Shown here: piece after piece, positions 9,950-21,097 of the stretch | How positions within the stretch are numbered: the stretch's first letter is position 1 | Layout of the letters: each line of letters opens with the position of its first letter | From: Haematococcus lacustris | Lineage: Eukaryota > Chlorophyta > Chlorophyceae > Chlamydomonadales > Haematococcaceae | NCBI GenBank assembly: GCA_030144725.1 | Contig: JASKMD010000025.1 | Location: forward strand, 6,187,208-6,251,207 | Length of the DNA: 64,000 nt | Direction of reading: 5' to 3' | Position numbers and translations under genes: made by a program | The notes under the pieces: model-generated | The model's input: only the letters and a program-made list of their open reading frames with translations | Told to the model about the DNA's origin: nothing | Database searches by the model: none

Positions 9950-10606
9950 ATGTCGACATCAGGCGCGAGTTCATCCGTGGCAACCACTGTCGACTTGCAC
10001 CAACTGGCTCAGCGTCAAGAAGCCGTCGCCACTCCCGTACAGTCTGTGCGCGAGCCTCCTCCTCGACACGCAGCTTCACCATGTGATACGTCGTCACCCA
10101 CCGATTTGCAGCAGTACTTGGACCAACACTGTATGCCTCGCAGCCTGCTAGTCCAACTACGGCTACAACGCACCCACGACTACCTGGAGCAGCAAATGCA
10201 GCTGCTGGTCGTAAATTCTCTGACATCGCTCCTGCCGCTTTTGGTCTTGACCATCAGGTTACTCCACCTGGTGACCTTCACTGTCTTCGCTGTCAGCCTC
10301 GTGCTGCATATGAGTGAAGAAGCTCATCTACTACCACACCTTTCTGTGCCACCTACACAGCCACTGGAGGCTGCCTTTGAACTGGACGAGGTTGACATGG
10401 TCCCTGCCACCCAACCATACCCTGATGTCCTTCCTACATCACCCATAGCACCGCACGGTGATGAAGCGAGTGGATTGGATGACTTGGCCACCCCTCCCTT
10501 GCTGGGTGATTGGCCAGTGCTGCTTATGGATTCTCAGGAGCAAGGATGCCTTGATGATGCCAATGTACTTCAACATGACTCACCTACCAAGAAGTCCCGG
10601 CGATAG
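9950..10606 (+). CDS. Hypothetical protein, doubtful
   Basis: A 218-residue ORF from ATG 9950, just after the satellite. The N terminus is Ser/Thr/Gln-rich, the middle has a hydrophobic stretch (LLPLLVLTIRLLHLVTF), and the end is acidic then basic (DSPTKKSRR). In the middle an alternative frame reads as well as the annotated one, so the hydrophobic part may be an artefact of an unspliced intron or frameshift. I recognise no family. It could be a transposon remnant. Confidence 0.3.
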   Translation: MSTSGASSSVATTVDLHQLAQRQEAVATPVQSVREPPPRHAASPCDTSSPTDLQQYLDQHCMPRSLLVQLRLQRTHDYLEQQMQLLVVNSLTSLLPLLVLTIRLLHLVTFTVFAVSLVLHMSEEAHLLPHLSVPPTQPLEAAFELDEVDMVPATQPYPDVLPTSPIAPHGDEASGLDDLATPPLLGDWPVLLMDSQEQGCLDDANVLQHDSPTKKSRR

Positions 10607-10901
10607 GATCATGATAAGCCATGGAACATAGTTCAGGAAGGTGGTGCTAATTGTGCATCGCATGTGCTGAAATATGGGTCTTACATTTGTGGTGTTTGTG
10701 CTTCATCGTCCTTGATGTACGAGATGGTGATAACCAATGTCAGGGTGTCTATGGTGTCTTGCTACTCATTCACTCAATCTCATGTCGCCTTGAAACCAGC
10801 TGTGACTGTTGAAACAATTGTCATGATACTCATTGTACCATGGTACTTACGTGACAAACAAACCAGCTGATCATGCATCCATTGTGTCGTGCATGCCAGG
10901 C
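10607..10901. other. Intergenic, nothing recognised
   Basis: This lies between the hypothetical ORF and the 3' end of the minus-strand LRR-like gene. No RNA gene or repeat is visible. Confidence 0.4.
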
Positions 10902-12134
10902 CTATACTATGTTGCTGCATATGGGATCATGAATGTGCAGCCGCCTGATACAGTCTAAGCCCGCCACTCCACACGCAAAGGACCCACATCCTCCATGATA
11001 CGCCCCCCCCCCCCCTATGTACGTAATGTCGATGTAGATGGTCACCTGATTGCATGCCTCCCCCTCCACCACTTGTTGCATGTGCAAAGCCACATCATCA
11101 TAATGGCACCCCACGCACTTTTTAAGCCACACGTTGCGGAGGCTGGGTAAGCCTACAAGGATGGCCTTCCACAGCTGAACAGATGAGGTGATGTGGGCAA
11201 ACTCAATATTCAACGCGGTGCACATGCCACCGAAACCTGCCAAGGCTTCCAAATCCCTGGCAGCCACAGGAGAATGGTAGACGCTGCTGCCACACTCCAA
11301 TTGCACCTTTTTGAAGCACCCTTGCAAGGGATGCAAGGCAGCTACTACCTCGGGAGGGTAGCTCCCCACATCCATGCGCAACTCATCAACCACCAGCTTG
11401 TGTGAAACATGGGCAGCGTAAAAGCCCTCCATGGATTCGTCCTCGCCACCCCAGGACCCATCCAGGCGCTTGATGTGTATAGACACCAAACCATTCTGGG
11501 CTGGCAGCTTGCTGAGTGTGGCCCAGTGCATGGTGTCCACATGCAACGTGTCCCACATGCTGACCTGCTCAGCAAGGGAGTCCTCCAGGTCGTCCAGAGT
11601 TGGGACATGGAGGGAACGAAGGTTAAGGTGGGACTTGACAAAGGCTGACAGGCCGCTGTTGTTGTCCCCCGTCAAGCTGGATGTGGTGAGGTCCAGGTGG
11701 GTCAGCCGCTGAGCTATGGCTGGGTGGGACAGGAGCCTGGTCACATCTTGGATGTTGATTGCTTCAGAGCTGACCTTGAGGGCTGTGCAGTTGGGTAGGC
11801 TGGTGGACAGCAAATCCTGCCATGACTGGAGCTCCGTGTTGCGTATGACATCATATGCCACAAGCTCTCCCTTGAGATGCACTGTGTGGACAGCTGGGCA
11901 AGTGCCCAAGTCATCGACCAACTTGCCCAGACGTAAGGCGAAATCGCTGATGGGCCGGAGACCCCGCCGCTTCAAGACCAACACCACAGGCTCCGCCCTT
12001 GTCCTGAATGCCTCCGCGACCGACAGTCTCAGGAAGCCCGAGTAGGCGTCGATGTACAACACCAAGGTCTTGCAGGTCGACAGGCAACCGGTGAGGGTGT
12101 CCTTGCTGCAGCGGCTGAACCGGCGAGCTATCAC
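10902..12134 (-). pseudogene. F-box/LRR-like family member A, 5'-truncated at a satellite
   Basis: An open frame of ~410 codons without a convincing ATG: the track-like start at 12134 is GTG and a TGA lies a few codons upstream. The body has leucine-rich segments such as LTHLDLTTSSL and LRSLHVPTLDDLED. It aligns by eye along its length with members at 27923, 29547, 30943 and 32594, for example SVQLWKAILVGLPSLRNVWL against SPQLWQFIVDDMPSI. The N-terminal F-box of those relatives is absent; the frame ends where AT-rich sequence and the CCAGTACTGG array begin. Either the array replaced the 5' end or an unseen first exon lies beyond it. F-box/LRR proteins usually recruit substrates to SCF ubiquitin ligases. 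Confidence 0.55.
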
Positions 12135-12255
12135 TCGCAGAAAAGTTCATGAGAAAAGTTGAAAATTTTGCCAAAGTGGCTTGATGGAATGTGTTTTTTA
12201 GCGGTTCTAAGAATGGGGGTGTAAACCTAAAATCGAGGAAAAATCGGGCTGAGGA

Positions 12256-12985
12256 GATACGAGAAAACCAGTACTGGTCCACCCCCAACCAGTACTGGTT
12301 GCCTCCCAACCGTTGCTGGTTTACCCCCAACCAGTACTGGTTTATTCCCAACCAGTACTGGTTTATTCCCAACCAGTACTGGTTTATTCCCAACCAGTAC
12401 TGGTTTCTTCCCAACCAGTACTGGTTTATTCCCAACCAGTACTGGTTTACCCCCAACCAGTACTGGTTTATTCCCAACCAGTACTGGTTTATTCCCAACC
12501 AGTACTGGTTTATTCCCAACCAGTACTGGTTTATTCCCAACCAGTACTGGTTTATTCCCAACCAGTACTGGTTTATTCCCAACCAGTACTGGTTTATTCC
12601 CAACCAGTACTGGTTTACCCCCAACCAGTACTGGTTTATTCCCAACCAGTACTGGTTTATTCCCAACCAGTACTGGTTTATTCCCAACCAGTACTGGTTT
12701 ATTCCCAACCAGTACTGGTTTATTCCCAACCAGTACTGGTTTACTCCCAGCCAGTACTGGTTTATTCCCAACCAGTACTGGTTTACCCCCAACCAGTACT
12801 GGTTTACACCCAACCAGTACTGGTTTACCCCCAACCAGTACTGGTTTATTCCGAACCAGTACTGGTTTATTCCCAACCAGTACTGGTTTATTCCCAACCA
12901 GTACTGGTTTATTCCCAACCAGTACTGGTTCACCCTAGCCAATACTGTTTTACCCCCAACCAGTACTGGTTCACACCAAACCAGT
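12256..12985. repeat. CCAGTACTGG satellite, array 1 (21-bp unit)
   Basis: About 34 units of CCAGTACTGGTTTATTCCCAA with minor variants (TTTACCCCCAA). The core CCAGTACTGG is a perfect 10-bp palindrome. The 21-bp unit is a multiple of three without stop codons in several frames, so it makes long false ORFs on both strands. Confidence 0.97.
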
Positions 12986-13029
12986 ACTGGTTCACACCCC
13001 CCCCCCCAAATAAAAAAGTTTACAAAAAT

Positions 13030-13255
13030 TTAACCAGTACTGGTTCACCCCAGCCAGTACTGGTTCACCCCCAACCAGTACTGGCTGGCCCCCAACCAGT
13101 ACTGGCTGGCCCCCAAACAGTACTGGCTGGCCCCCAAACAGTACTGGCTGGCCCCCAACCAGTACTGGCTGGCCCCCAACCAGTACTGGCTGGCCCCCAA
13201 CCAGTACTGGCTGGCCCCCAACCAGTACTGGCTGGCCCCCAACCAGTACTGGCTG
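13030..13255. repeat. CCAGTACTGG satellite, array 2 (21-bp unit, different spacer)
   Basis: About 10 units of CCAGTACTGGCTGGCCCCCAA, some with AACAGTACTGG. It is separated from array 1 by about 45 bp of C- and A-rich sequence. The core is the same; the 11-bp spacer is different. Confidence 0.95.
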
Positions 13256-13261
13256 ACCGCA

Positions 13262-13500
13262 GGAGCTTGGTGGCAGGGGGCCAGCAGCGGCAGCAGGGGG
13301 GCAGGGGGGCAGCATCAGCAGCAGCAGCAGGGGGGCAGCAGCGGCAGCAGCAGCAGGGGGCAGGGGGGCAGCAGCGGCAGCAGCAGCAGGGGGCAGGGGG
13401 GCAGCAGCGGCAGCAGCAGCAAGGGGGAAGGGGGGCAGCAGCAGCATGGGGGCAGCAGCAACAGCAGCAGAAGGGCAGGGGGGCAGCAGCAACGAGAGGG
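13262..13500. repeat. CAG/CGG-rich low-complexity tract
   Basis: Repeats of GGGGGGCAGCAGCGGCAGCAGCAG. It has the same composition as the tract flanking array 3 (14881-15130) and, in complement, array 4 (19330-19600). Confidence 0.9.
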
Positions 13501-13783
13501 CTGGGGTAGCTGTGTGACCCCCTCAAGTGCTGAAGGGCTGGGTAAAGGGCTGAAGGAAGGGGCTTGCTCGGAAACGGTTACCAAGCTGGAGATTATTACA
13601 CGTTGGGATAGAGCCGTTGGATGTACTTACACGTGATACTGAGCTGCAGATGTTGCAAGGTATACTGAGTACATATCACCATGAGGACAACAATCTATAT
13701 TCACAATGTTACATAGTATACAGCGCCGTACAACCAACCCCCTCCACAACCTCATGGGCTGGTTGTCCTAAGTCAATGCCCTC
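13501..13783. other. No gene seen
   Basis: Unique-looking sequence with no ORF or RNA gene I can support. It would be the 3' flank of the minus-strand exon at 13784-13841. Confidence 0.4.
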
Positions 13784-13841
13784 TTATAAATAGGGACCAA
13801 CGACCTTGATGTAATGAAGGTACTCGTCCATGCTCCAGCCC
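13784..13841 (-). CDS. Last exon of an unrecognised gene (left arm of an inverted duplication)
   Basis: A 3' splice site (TCACTTTGCAG) precedes GGGCTGGAGCATGGACGAGTACC. Read from the second base it gives GWSMDEYLHYIKVVGPYL and stop TAA. An almost identical segment with the same splice site lies on the plus strand at 26819-26885 (GWSLDDYLHYNEVALHYK). Another frame, starting AGAWTSTFIT, is also open in both copies, so the reading frame is not settled. The preceding intron would contain array 3. I do not recognise the protein. Confidence 0.45.
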
Positions 13842-14006
13842 CTGCAAAGTGACACAGAGTCAACTTACATGCAATGCTCTACTGTACTCAATGACTACAA
13901 TGCATGACACACATTACTGGCTGGCATAACACACAGCACTGGCTGGCAACCAACACTGGCTGGCAACCAGCACTGGCTGGCAACCAACACTGACTAACAA
14001 TCAGGC

Positions 14007-14880
14007 TGACCAGTACTGGCTGGCTGGCTGTGACCAGTACTGGCTGGCTGTGACCAGTACTGGCTGGCTGTGACCAGTACTGGCTGGCTGGCTGTGACCA
14101 GTACTGGCTGGCTGTGACCAGTACTGGCTGGCTGTGACCAGTACTGGCTGGCTGTGACCAGTACTAGCTGGCTGTGACCAGTACTGGCTGGCTGTGACCA
14201 GTACTGGCTGGCTGTGACCAGTACTAGCTGGCTGTGACCAGTACTGGCTGGCTGTGACCAGTACTGGCTGGCTGTGACCAGTACTGGCTGGCTGTGACCA
14301 GTACTGGCTGGCTGGCTGTGACCAGTACTGGCTGGCTGTGACCAGTACCGGCTGGCTGGCTGTGACCAGTACTGGCTGGCTGTGACCAGTACTGGCTGGC
14401 TGGCTGTGACCAGTACTAGCTGGCTGTGACCAGTACTGGCTGGCTGTGACCAGTACTGGCTGGCTGTGACCAGTACTAGCTGGCTGTGACCAGTACTGGC
14501 TGGCTGTGACCAGTACTGGCTGGCTGTGACCAGTACTAGCTGGCTGTGACCAGTACTGGCTGGCTGTGACCAGTACTGGCTGGCTGTGACCAGTACTAGC
14601 TGGCTGTGACCAGTACTGGCTGGCTGTGACCAGTACTGGCTGGCTGTGACCAGTACTGGCTGGCTGTGACCAGTACTGGCTGGCTGGCTGTGACCAGTAC
14701 TGGCTGGCTGTGACCAGTACCGGCTGGCTGGCTGTGACCAGTACTGGCTGGCTGTGACCAGTACTGGCTGGCTGGCTGTGACCAGTACTAGCTGGCTGTG
14801 ACCAGTACTGGCTGGCTGTGACTAGTACTGGCTGGCTGTGACCAGTACTAGCTGGCTGTGACAAGTACTGGCTGGCTGGC
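14007..14880 (-). repeat. CCAGTACTGG satellite, array 3 (20/24-bp units)
   Basis: About 40 units of CCAGTACTGGCTGGCTGTGA; some carry an extra GGCT (24 bp), and variants have CCAGTACTAG or CCAGTACCGG. The TCACAGCCAGCCAG spacer of array 4 appears here in reverse complement, so arrays 3 and 4 are in opposite orientation. Confidence 0.97.
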
Positions 14881-15130
14881 TGGCTGGCTGGCAGCAGCAG
14901 CAGGAGTAGGGGGGCAGGGGGGCTGCAGCAGCAGGGGGGCAGGGGGGCTGCAGCAGCAGCAGCAGGGGGGCTGCACCAGCAGTGGGGGGGCAGCAGCAGC
15001 AGCAGGAGTAGGGGGGCAGGGGGGCTGCAGCAGCAGGGGGGCAGGGGGGCGGCAGCAGCAGAACAACAGCAGGGGCAGCAGCAGGGGGGCAGTAGAAGCA
15101 GCAGCAGGGGCACCGGCGGGGTGGTGTGGG
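14881..15130 (-). repeat. CAG- and G-rich tract beside array 3
   Basis: Repeats of GCAGCAGCAGGAGTAGGGGGGCAGGGGGGCTGC. The reverse-complement counterpart beside array 4 is at 19330-19600, supporting the inverted duplication. Confidence 0.88.
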
Positions 15131-16180
15131 GAGGGGTGATTGGGTGGGGTGGTGTGGGGATTGCAGGTTGGGCGCTGCGTGTTGGCCACTTACCGGTAGC
15201 CACCAGCAACCAGGGAGCGAAAGGGTAGGGAAGAAGGGGGAAGAGGGAGCTTGTGTGTGGAGGGGGGTGGGAAGGGGGTGGTAGTGATGCCACGGTGCCA
15301 AGGTATGTTGGTGAAGGTATGCTCTTGGCTGATGGGAAGGGTAGGGAAGGGATGGCAGGTGGCTGCGATGTCAGGGGGTGAAAGGCGAGGGGGAGGGGGG
15401 AAGTAGGAAAGGAGGGTGGAGTAGGAGGGTGGGGTGGGGTGGGGTGGGGGATGGGGGGAAGAGAAAGGAGAAGGGGAAAGGTTGGGTATTACGATTTACC
15501 ATCAGCCCTGCAGCGAACACAGTGTGTGGTAGTGGTTAGGCTGGGTGATAATGGACACTGAGAGGCAAGGCCGAACCACTCACCGTTAACGCCATGTTGC
15601 TCCATGCCGCACCATGTTGGCTCCCTGTTGGCTCTTACCTTGGTCTTACCTTTGTGATGCGGGAGGTTGCGTAGTGTTATTAGAGGTGGTGGTGTGGGAA
15701 GAAGTGGGATTGGTGGGGAAGGGTGAAGGAGGCAGGGGGCAGGAGTATAGGCGTCAGACCTGCAGCAAGCAAGGAGCGTACTTACAGTGAGGCTAGCAAA
15801 ACATCTAAGGAAGCTAGGTGCATGACGGAGGCTAGGTTCAGGAGCGGGGCCACTCACCGCTTGCTCCCTGATCCTCCATGCTCCTCCATGCTTCATCCTC
15901 GTTGGCTCCTACCTTGGTCTGACCTTTGTAGTGGGACGGGCTGCAATGGAGAGGGTACGGGGTGATGAAAGGGGGGGGGGGGAGGGAGAGAGGGTAAGGG
16001 AGGGAAGTGCGGGGGAGGGGGGGAGGAAGGGGAGTGAAAGGGGAAGGAGGGTAAAGGGATGTGGACCTGCGGCAAGGAGGTGACAGGTTGTCAAAGGAGG
16101 AGCAATGAATGGTGGGTACAAGATGCACTCACCGAGTTTGATGCACAAGGGGCAGGGAAGATGGGCTCGGAGATGGTGGG
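15131..16180 (-). other. Left arm of the inverted duplication: candidate exons in purine-rich sequence
   Basis: Candidate minus-strand exons are small and end at good donors. One near 15590-15650 reads REPTWCGMEQHGVNG before GTGAGT. One near 15860-15920 reads ANEDEAWRSMEDQGASG before GTGAGT. One near 16132-16170 ends LPCPLCIKLG before GTGAGTGCATC. The same exon types appear on the plus strand in the right arm (REPTWRSMEQHGVSG near 17725-17770; a donor GTGAGTGCATC near 17850). The rest is strongly G/A-rich on the plus strand. No family is recognised; whether this is an expressed gene is unknown. Confidence 0.4.
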
Positions 16181-17040
16181 TACATGTCAAAGGCAAAAAG
16201 ATGGGTCGCTGCATGTGAAACGGTGCATCACCTCGCAACGCATTGGCTACGCGCAAAGCGTGGCGAGTTAATGCCCGTGTGTTATCGCGCAACGCGTGGC
16301 TACGGATCTCCAGGTTGCGAGATTGGCTAGGAGGCTGGCCGCTACGTGAGATGTGGCTGCCTGGCCGACTGTGGCTGCCTGGCTGCGATGTGGCGATGTT
16401 GCGTGGTCTGCTGGCTCAGTGGCCTCCTGGCTACCTAGCCTGGCCACCGAATTGAGGGCAGGGGCTACCGAATTGAGGGCGTGAAGGGCGGCACGAACGG
16501 CACGAACGGCAGATCGGCTTGCATGTTAGGCATGAAATATGAAAAACTAACATCCGCCCAGTACGCGGCGTAGTCACCTAGCCTCGATCCTGCTAGGAAC
16601 GTAGCCGCAGCTAGTGCCAGCTAGAAGGTCAGCCTTGAGGATAAGCAGCCTAGAAACTCAGCAGCCTCGCAGCCACACTGCCCCTAATTCGCGTCCCGCA
16701 TCTAGGTAGCCAGGCGCCTTGCAACCAGCCTCGCAGCCTCGCAGTCATGCCCGAAGCTCAGCTCGCTCCCAGCCACATCGCAGCTAGCTAGCTAGCTCAG
16801 ACACACAAGGTAGTTTCAGCTAGCGTTGCAGCCATTTCCATTTCCATTTCCATAACGCAGCCAACCTCGAAGCTAGGCGTACAGCCATTTACGTAGCTAG
16901 CTCAGCCCCGCAGTCATGCCCGGAGAATTGAGGGCGTGAAGGGCGACACGAATTGAGGGCAAGCATCGCGACACAGCTACACAACCTCGCAAAGTCGCAG
17001 CCACGCAAGAAGCCAACGTAGCCAGCCTAGCAACGCAGCG
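16181..17040. other. Central spacer of the inverted duplication
   Basis: Rich in short scattered repeats: AATTGAGGGC (about four times), CACGAACGGCACGAACGGC, CTAGCTAGCTAGCTCAG, and TGGCTGCCTGGC. No supported gene. It separates the purine-rich left arm from the pyrimidine-rich right arm. Confidence 0.5.
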
Positions 17041-19600
17041 ACACACTACGAGCAAGCCGCGCCGTCATCCATGCAAACCATGCGAAGTTGTCAAGGTGAG
17101 TGGCTATCCCTGTGCAGGTATGTGGCTCCCTCTACTTAGCTTAACCACTGGCGTGCCTTTTGTGCTGCTGTAGGATTAATGGTCTTGCCTCTTCCCTTTG
17201 CCACCACCACCTCCAAGTCCGTCGTCGCTCATGCCTTGACATACTCCCTACCGTACCTTGCAGCCTACCTCGCAGCCTACCGTACCTTGCAGCCTACCTC
17301 GCAGCCTCCCTCCCTCCCTCCCCCCCTACCTACCTCCCTCCCGACCTACTCCCTCCCTCCCTCCCTCCCCTCCTCCCTCCCTTCCTCTCCTTTCCCTTTC
17401 CCCTGGCTGATTGCAGGTGTAATGGGCACCTCCCCTTCCCTCTACACTATACAACCACCCCCTCCCAGTTTGACATTACATTCCCCCCCTCCCTCAACCT
17501 CACCCTCACCCTCACCCTGGCAGTTTCACCACTTTCACCTCTCCCCAACCCCTGCTTCCCCCCTCCCCGTCACCTCCCCCCTGGCATCCCAGCCCCCTCC
17601 CTTACCCCAGCAGACAGAAGAGAGCCCACCCCACCCTTAACGCTCAACCCTACCCTGGCTCTTCCACCCCCACCACTAACAACACCACTCCAAGGTAAGA
17701 GCCAACTCCACTCCAAGGTAAGAGCCAACAGGGAGCCAACATGGCGCAGCATGGAGCAGCACGGCGTTAGCGGTGAGTGGGTTGTAATGGAGGGCTGCTA
17801 CACCTGCCCCTCCATCTGCCAGCTCTACATCTCCCTACTCTATTGGTGAGTGCATCCAGTACCCATGTCCAATGTTTGCTTCTGTTGACAAATCGTCACA
17901 CCGTTGCCGCAGGTCTTGCGCGCCTACACCTGAGACTATTAATGCCCTCCCGCCATTCTTCCCCACTTCTCTCGCCCTCCCCATGGACCTCCCCTTCCCT
18001 TCCCTCCACTTCCTCCTCTACCTCCTTTCCCCCGCTTCTCCATCATCCCGTCCTCCTCTGGGTCCTACTACCCCCTCCAGCAACAGCAGCAGCCTTCCTC
18101 CCCCTCCGCCTCCTCACCCTCACCATCTACACATATATACACCCCACCCAAGCAAAAGGTGAGTGCAGGTATGTGGCACCCTATACCTACCCTAACCGCT
18201 AGCATGCCCCTTGTCCCGCTGCAGGATTGATCATCACACCCTTCCCCTTTTCCTCCCCTTTCCCGCGCCCACCACCATCGCCAAGCTGGTCGTCCCTCCA
18301 CATCCACCTCTCCCCACCCCCACTTCCACCCTCCCCGTCACCTCTCCCCTGACATCCCAGCAACCAAGAGAAAGCCCACCCCATCCACCCTCTTGCCACT
18401 ACCACCACCACCACCCCCCCCTCCCTTCCCCCTCTCCCTCTCTCCCATGCTTGTCAAGCCTACCCTTCCCCTCTCCCACCCTTCGATTGACGTGGCATCG
18501 CAGCCCCCTCCTCACCCCACCTTCCCTTCCCTACACACAACTACACACCCCACCACAGCCCCAACCCACTGGCGCATGGGATATGTTGCCAGGGGTGAGC
18601 AGGTAGGAGGCCAGGAGGACCACAAAGGTGAGGCCGCGGTGATAGCTAACACAGTGCACAGCCTGGTCACCCTACCTCACGTGCACGCCCCTTAGTTGCA
18701 GGTCTGATGGGCACCTCCCCTCCATTTTCCCTACACAACCACCCCCTCCCAATTTATCCTCCCCGGCCCCCGCTCCCTCTCCCGCCCCGACCCCCGCCCA
18801 TGCCCCCAACCCATGCCCCTACACAACCCAACCCAGGCCCCTACCCAACCCAACCCATGCCCCTAACCCAACCCACCCCGCCTTCAAGCCACCCCGCCCA
18901 TTTAAACCCAACTGAGCCTCCCGCCTCCCGCCTCCCTGCCTCCCGCCTCCCCGCCTCCCTGCCTCCCGCCTTCCACAGCTACCCTCCCTCCCCGTCTTCA
19001 ATCCTCCACTCCCACCCCCTTCCCAGCAGCAGTCATAGCAAGCAGCCAAAAGGTAGGTAGGTGCTATAGTGCCCCTACTATCTGCTGCTGCTGCCCCCCT
19101 ACTGCTGCTGCTGCCCCCCTACTGCTGCTGCTGCCCCCATGCCCCCTACTGCTGCTGCTGCTACTGCTGCAGCCCCCCTGCAGCTGCTGCTGCTGCTGCT
19201 GCCCCCCCTACCTTGATTGCAGGTCTGATGATTGCAGGTCTGATGAACACATCTCCTCCACTTTCCCTACACAACCACCCCCATTCCAGCAGCAGTCATC
19301 AAGCAGCCTAAAGGTAGGTAGGTGCTATAGTGCCCCTACTATCTGTTGCTGTAGCACCCCTGCCCCCCTGCTGCTGCTGCTGCAGCCCCCCTGCCCCCCT
19401 GCTGCTGCAGCCCCCCTGCCCCCCCACTGCTGCTGCTGCCCACCCACTGCTGCTGCTGCCCTCCTGCCCCCCTGCTGCTGCTGCTGCTGCTGTAACCCTG
19501 CTGCTGAATGGGGGGGCACCAGCGCTGGTTGCGCCTACTGTCTGCTGCTGCAGCCCCCCTGCCCCCCTGCTGTTACTGCCCCCCTGCCCCCCTGCTGCAG
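17041..19600 (+). other. Right arm of the inverted duplication: tandemly duplicated exon/intron units in pyrimidine-rich sequence
   Basis: Recurrent splice-like blocks on the plus strand: GTGAGT..GCAGGTATGTGGC followed by a GCTGYAGGATT acceptor at ~17095-17175 and ~18160-18235; ATTGCAGGTSTRATGGGCACCTCC at ~17412 and ~18693, with a variant at ~19215; and AAGGTAGGTAGGTGCTATAGTGCCCCTACTATCTG at ~19050 and ~19312. The same exon as in the left arm (REPTWRSMEQHGVSG) is near 17725-17770. Sequence between is C/T-rich, then CTG/CCCCC-rich from 19070 to 19600. This suggests repeated duplication of an exon-intron unit; the protein is not recognised. Confidence 0.4.
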
Positions 19601-19602
19601 GT

Positions 19603-20780
19603 CACAGCCAGCCAGCCAGTACTGGTCAGCCAGCCAGTACTGGTCAACCAGCCAGTACTGGTCACAGCCAGCCAGCCAGTACTGGTCAGCCAGCCAGTAC
19701 TGGTCAGCCAGCCAGTACTGGTCAGCCAGCCAGTACTGGTCACAGCCAGCCAGCCAGTACTGGTCAGCCAGCCAGTACTGGTCACAGTCAGCCAGCCAGT
19801 ACTGGTCAGCCAGCCAGTACTGGTCACAGCCAGCCAGCCAGTACTGGTCAGCCAGCCAGTACTGGTCACAGCCAGCCAGCCAGTACTGGTCAGCTAGCCA
19901 GTACTGGTCAGCCAGCCAGTACTGGTCACAGTCAGCCAGCCAGTACTGGTCAGCCAGCCAGTACTGGTCACAGCCAGCCAGCCAGTACTGGTCAGCTAGC
20001 CAGTACTGGTCACAGCCAGCCAGCCAGTACTGGTCAGCCAGCCAGTACTGGTCAGCCAGCCAGTACTGGTCACAGCCAGCCAGCCAGTACTGGTCAGCCA
20101 GCCAGTACTGGTCACAGCCAGCCAGCCAGTACTGGTCAGCTAGCCAGTACTGGTCAGCCAGCCAGTACTGGTCACAGTCAGCCAGCCAGTACTGGTCAGC
20201 CAGCCAGTACTGGTCACAGCCAGCCAGCCAGTACTGGTCAGCTAGCCAGTACTGGTCACAGCCAGCCAGCCAGTACTGGTCAGCCAGCCAGTACTGGTCA
20301 GCCAGCCAGTACTGGTCACAGCCAGCCAGCCAGTACTGGTCAGCCAGCCAGTACTGGTCACAGCCAGCCAGCCAGTACTGGTCAGCTAGCCAGTACTGGT
20401 CAGCCAGCCAGTACTGATCACAGTCAGCCAGCCAGTACTGGTCAGCCAGCCAGTACTGGTCACAGCCAGCCAGCCAGTACTGGTCAGCCAGCCAGTACTG
20501 GTCACAGCCAGCCAGCCAGTACTGGTCAGCTAGCCAGTACTGGTCAGCTAGCCAGTACTGGTCACAGTCAGCCAGCCAGTACTGGTCAGCCAGCCAGTAC
20601 TGGTCACAGCCAGCCAGCCAGTACTGGTCAGCTAGCCAGTACTGGTCAGCCAGCCAGTACTGGTCACAGTCAGCCAGCCAGTACTGGTCAATCAGCCAGT
20701 ACTGGTCACAGCTAGCCAGCCAGTACTGGTCAGCCAGCCAGTACTGGTCACAGCCAGCCAGCCAGTACTGGTCAGCCAGC
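19603..20780 (+). repeat. CCAGTACTGG satellite, array 4 (18/24-bp units)
   Basis: About 55 cores CCAGTACTGG separated by TCAGCCAG (18-bp unit) or TCACAGCCAGCCAG (24-bp unit), with rare TCAGCTAG and TCAACCAG. The array is cut at 20780 by the gypsy element and resumes at 26540. Confidence 0.97.
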
Positions 20781-20954
20781 TGTAACGTGCGGGAGTTCTC
20801 AGCCACGCACCCCACAGGTTAGACCTAGGCTAGATACCAAGTACACGAGCTTAGAGCGGGGTAGCTCGTTGGGTTCTCAGCCCACCGTTCCCATTACAGG
20901 GTTCAGGTATCTCTTGGCCAACGTCACACTTGCATGCGCCCTACAATTGTAACA
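20781..20954 (-). repeat. 3' LTR of the gypsy element
   Basis: 174 bp; on the minus strand it begins TGTTACAATTG and ends CACGTTACA. It matches 26366-26539 at every position compared by eye. Confidence 0.95.
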
Positions 20955-20967
20955 TTCCTCCCTTCCT
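20955..20967 (-). other. Polypurine tract of the gypsy element
   Basis: AGGAAGGGAGGAA on the minus strand, immediately upstream of the 3' LTR, the expected position for plus-strand DNA priming. Confidence 0.85.
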
Positions 20968-21097
20968 ACAAGGCAGCTTCCCCTCTCCGCCACCTTCCGG
21001 CAACTCGCGGACTGACGACCGTCAGCCGCTAGACACAGCCTACGGATTACACCGCGGCCTTGCATTCACAATCCTAGGCACCCACACACCCATGCAC

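Noticed and set aside
12256..12985. CRISPR-like array
   Set aside because: The spacers are themselves repeated and only 11 bp long, and the genome is eukaryotic; this is a satellite.
11911..13509. Long ORFs on both strands of NQYWL/QPVLV-type repeats (280-400 residues)
   Set aside because: They are translations of a 21-bp satellite without stop codons. All frames are open, and the same happens in the 14.0, 19.6 and 26.5 kb arrays.
14001..15293. 430-residue ORF, minus strand
   Set aside because: Satellite plus Pro/Leu-rich low-complexity translation; only the short splice-bounded segments may be coding.
19535..20815. 426-residue DQYWLA repeat ORF and its plus-strand counterpart
   Set aside because: Made entirely by 18/24-bp satellite units, both multiples of three.
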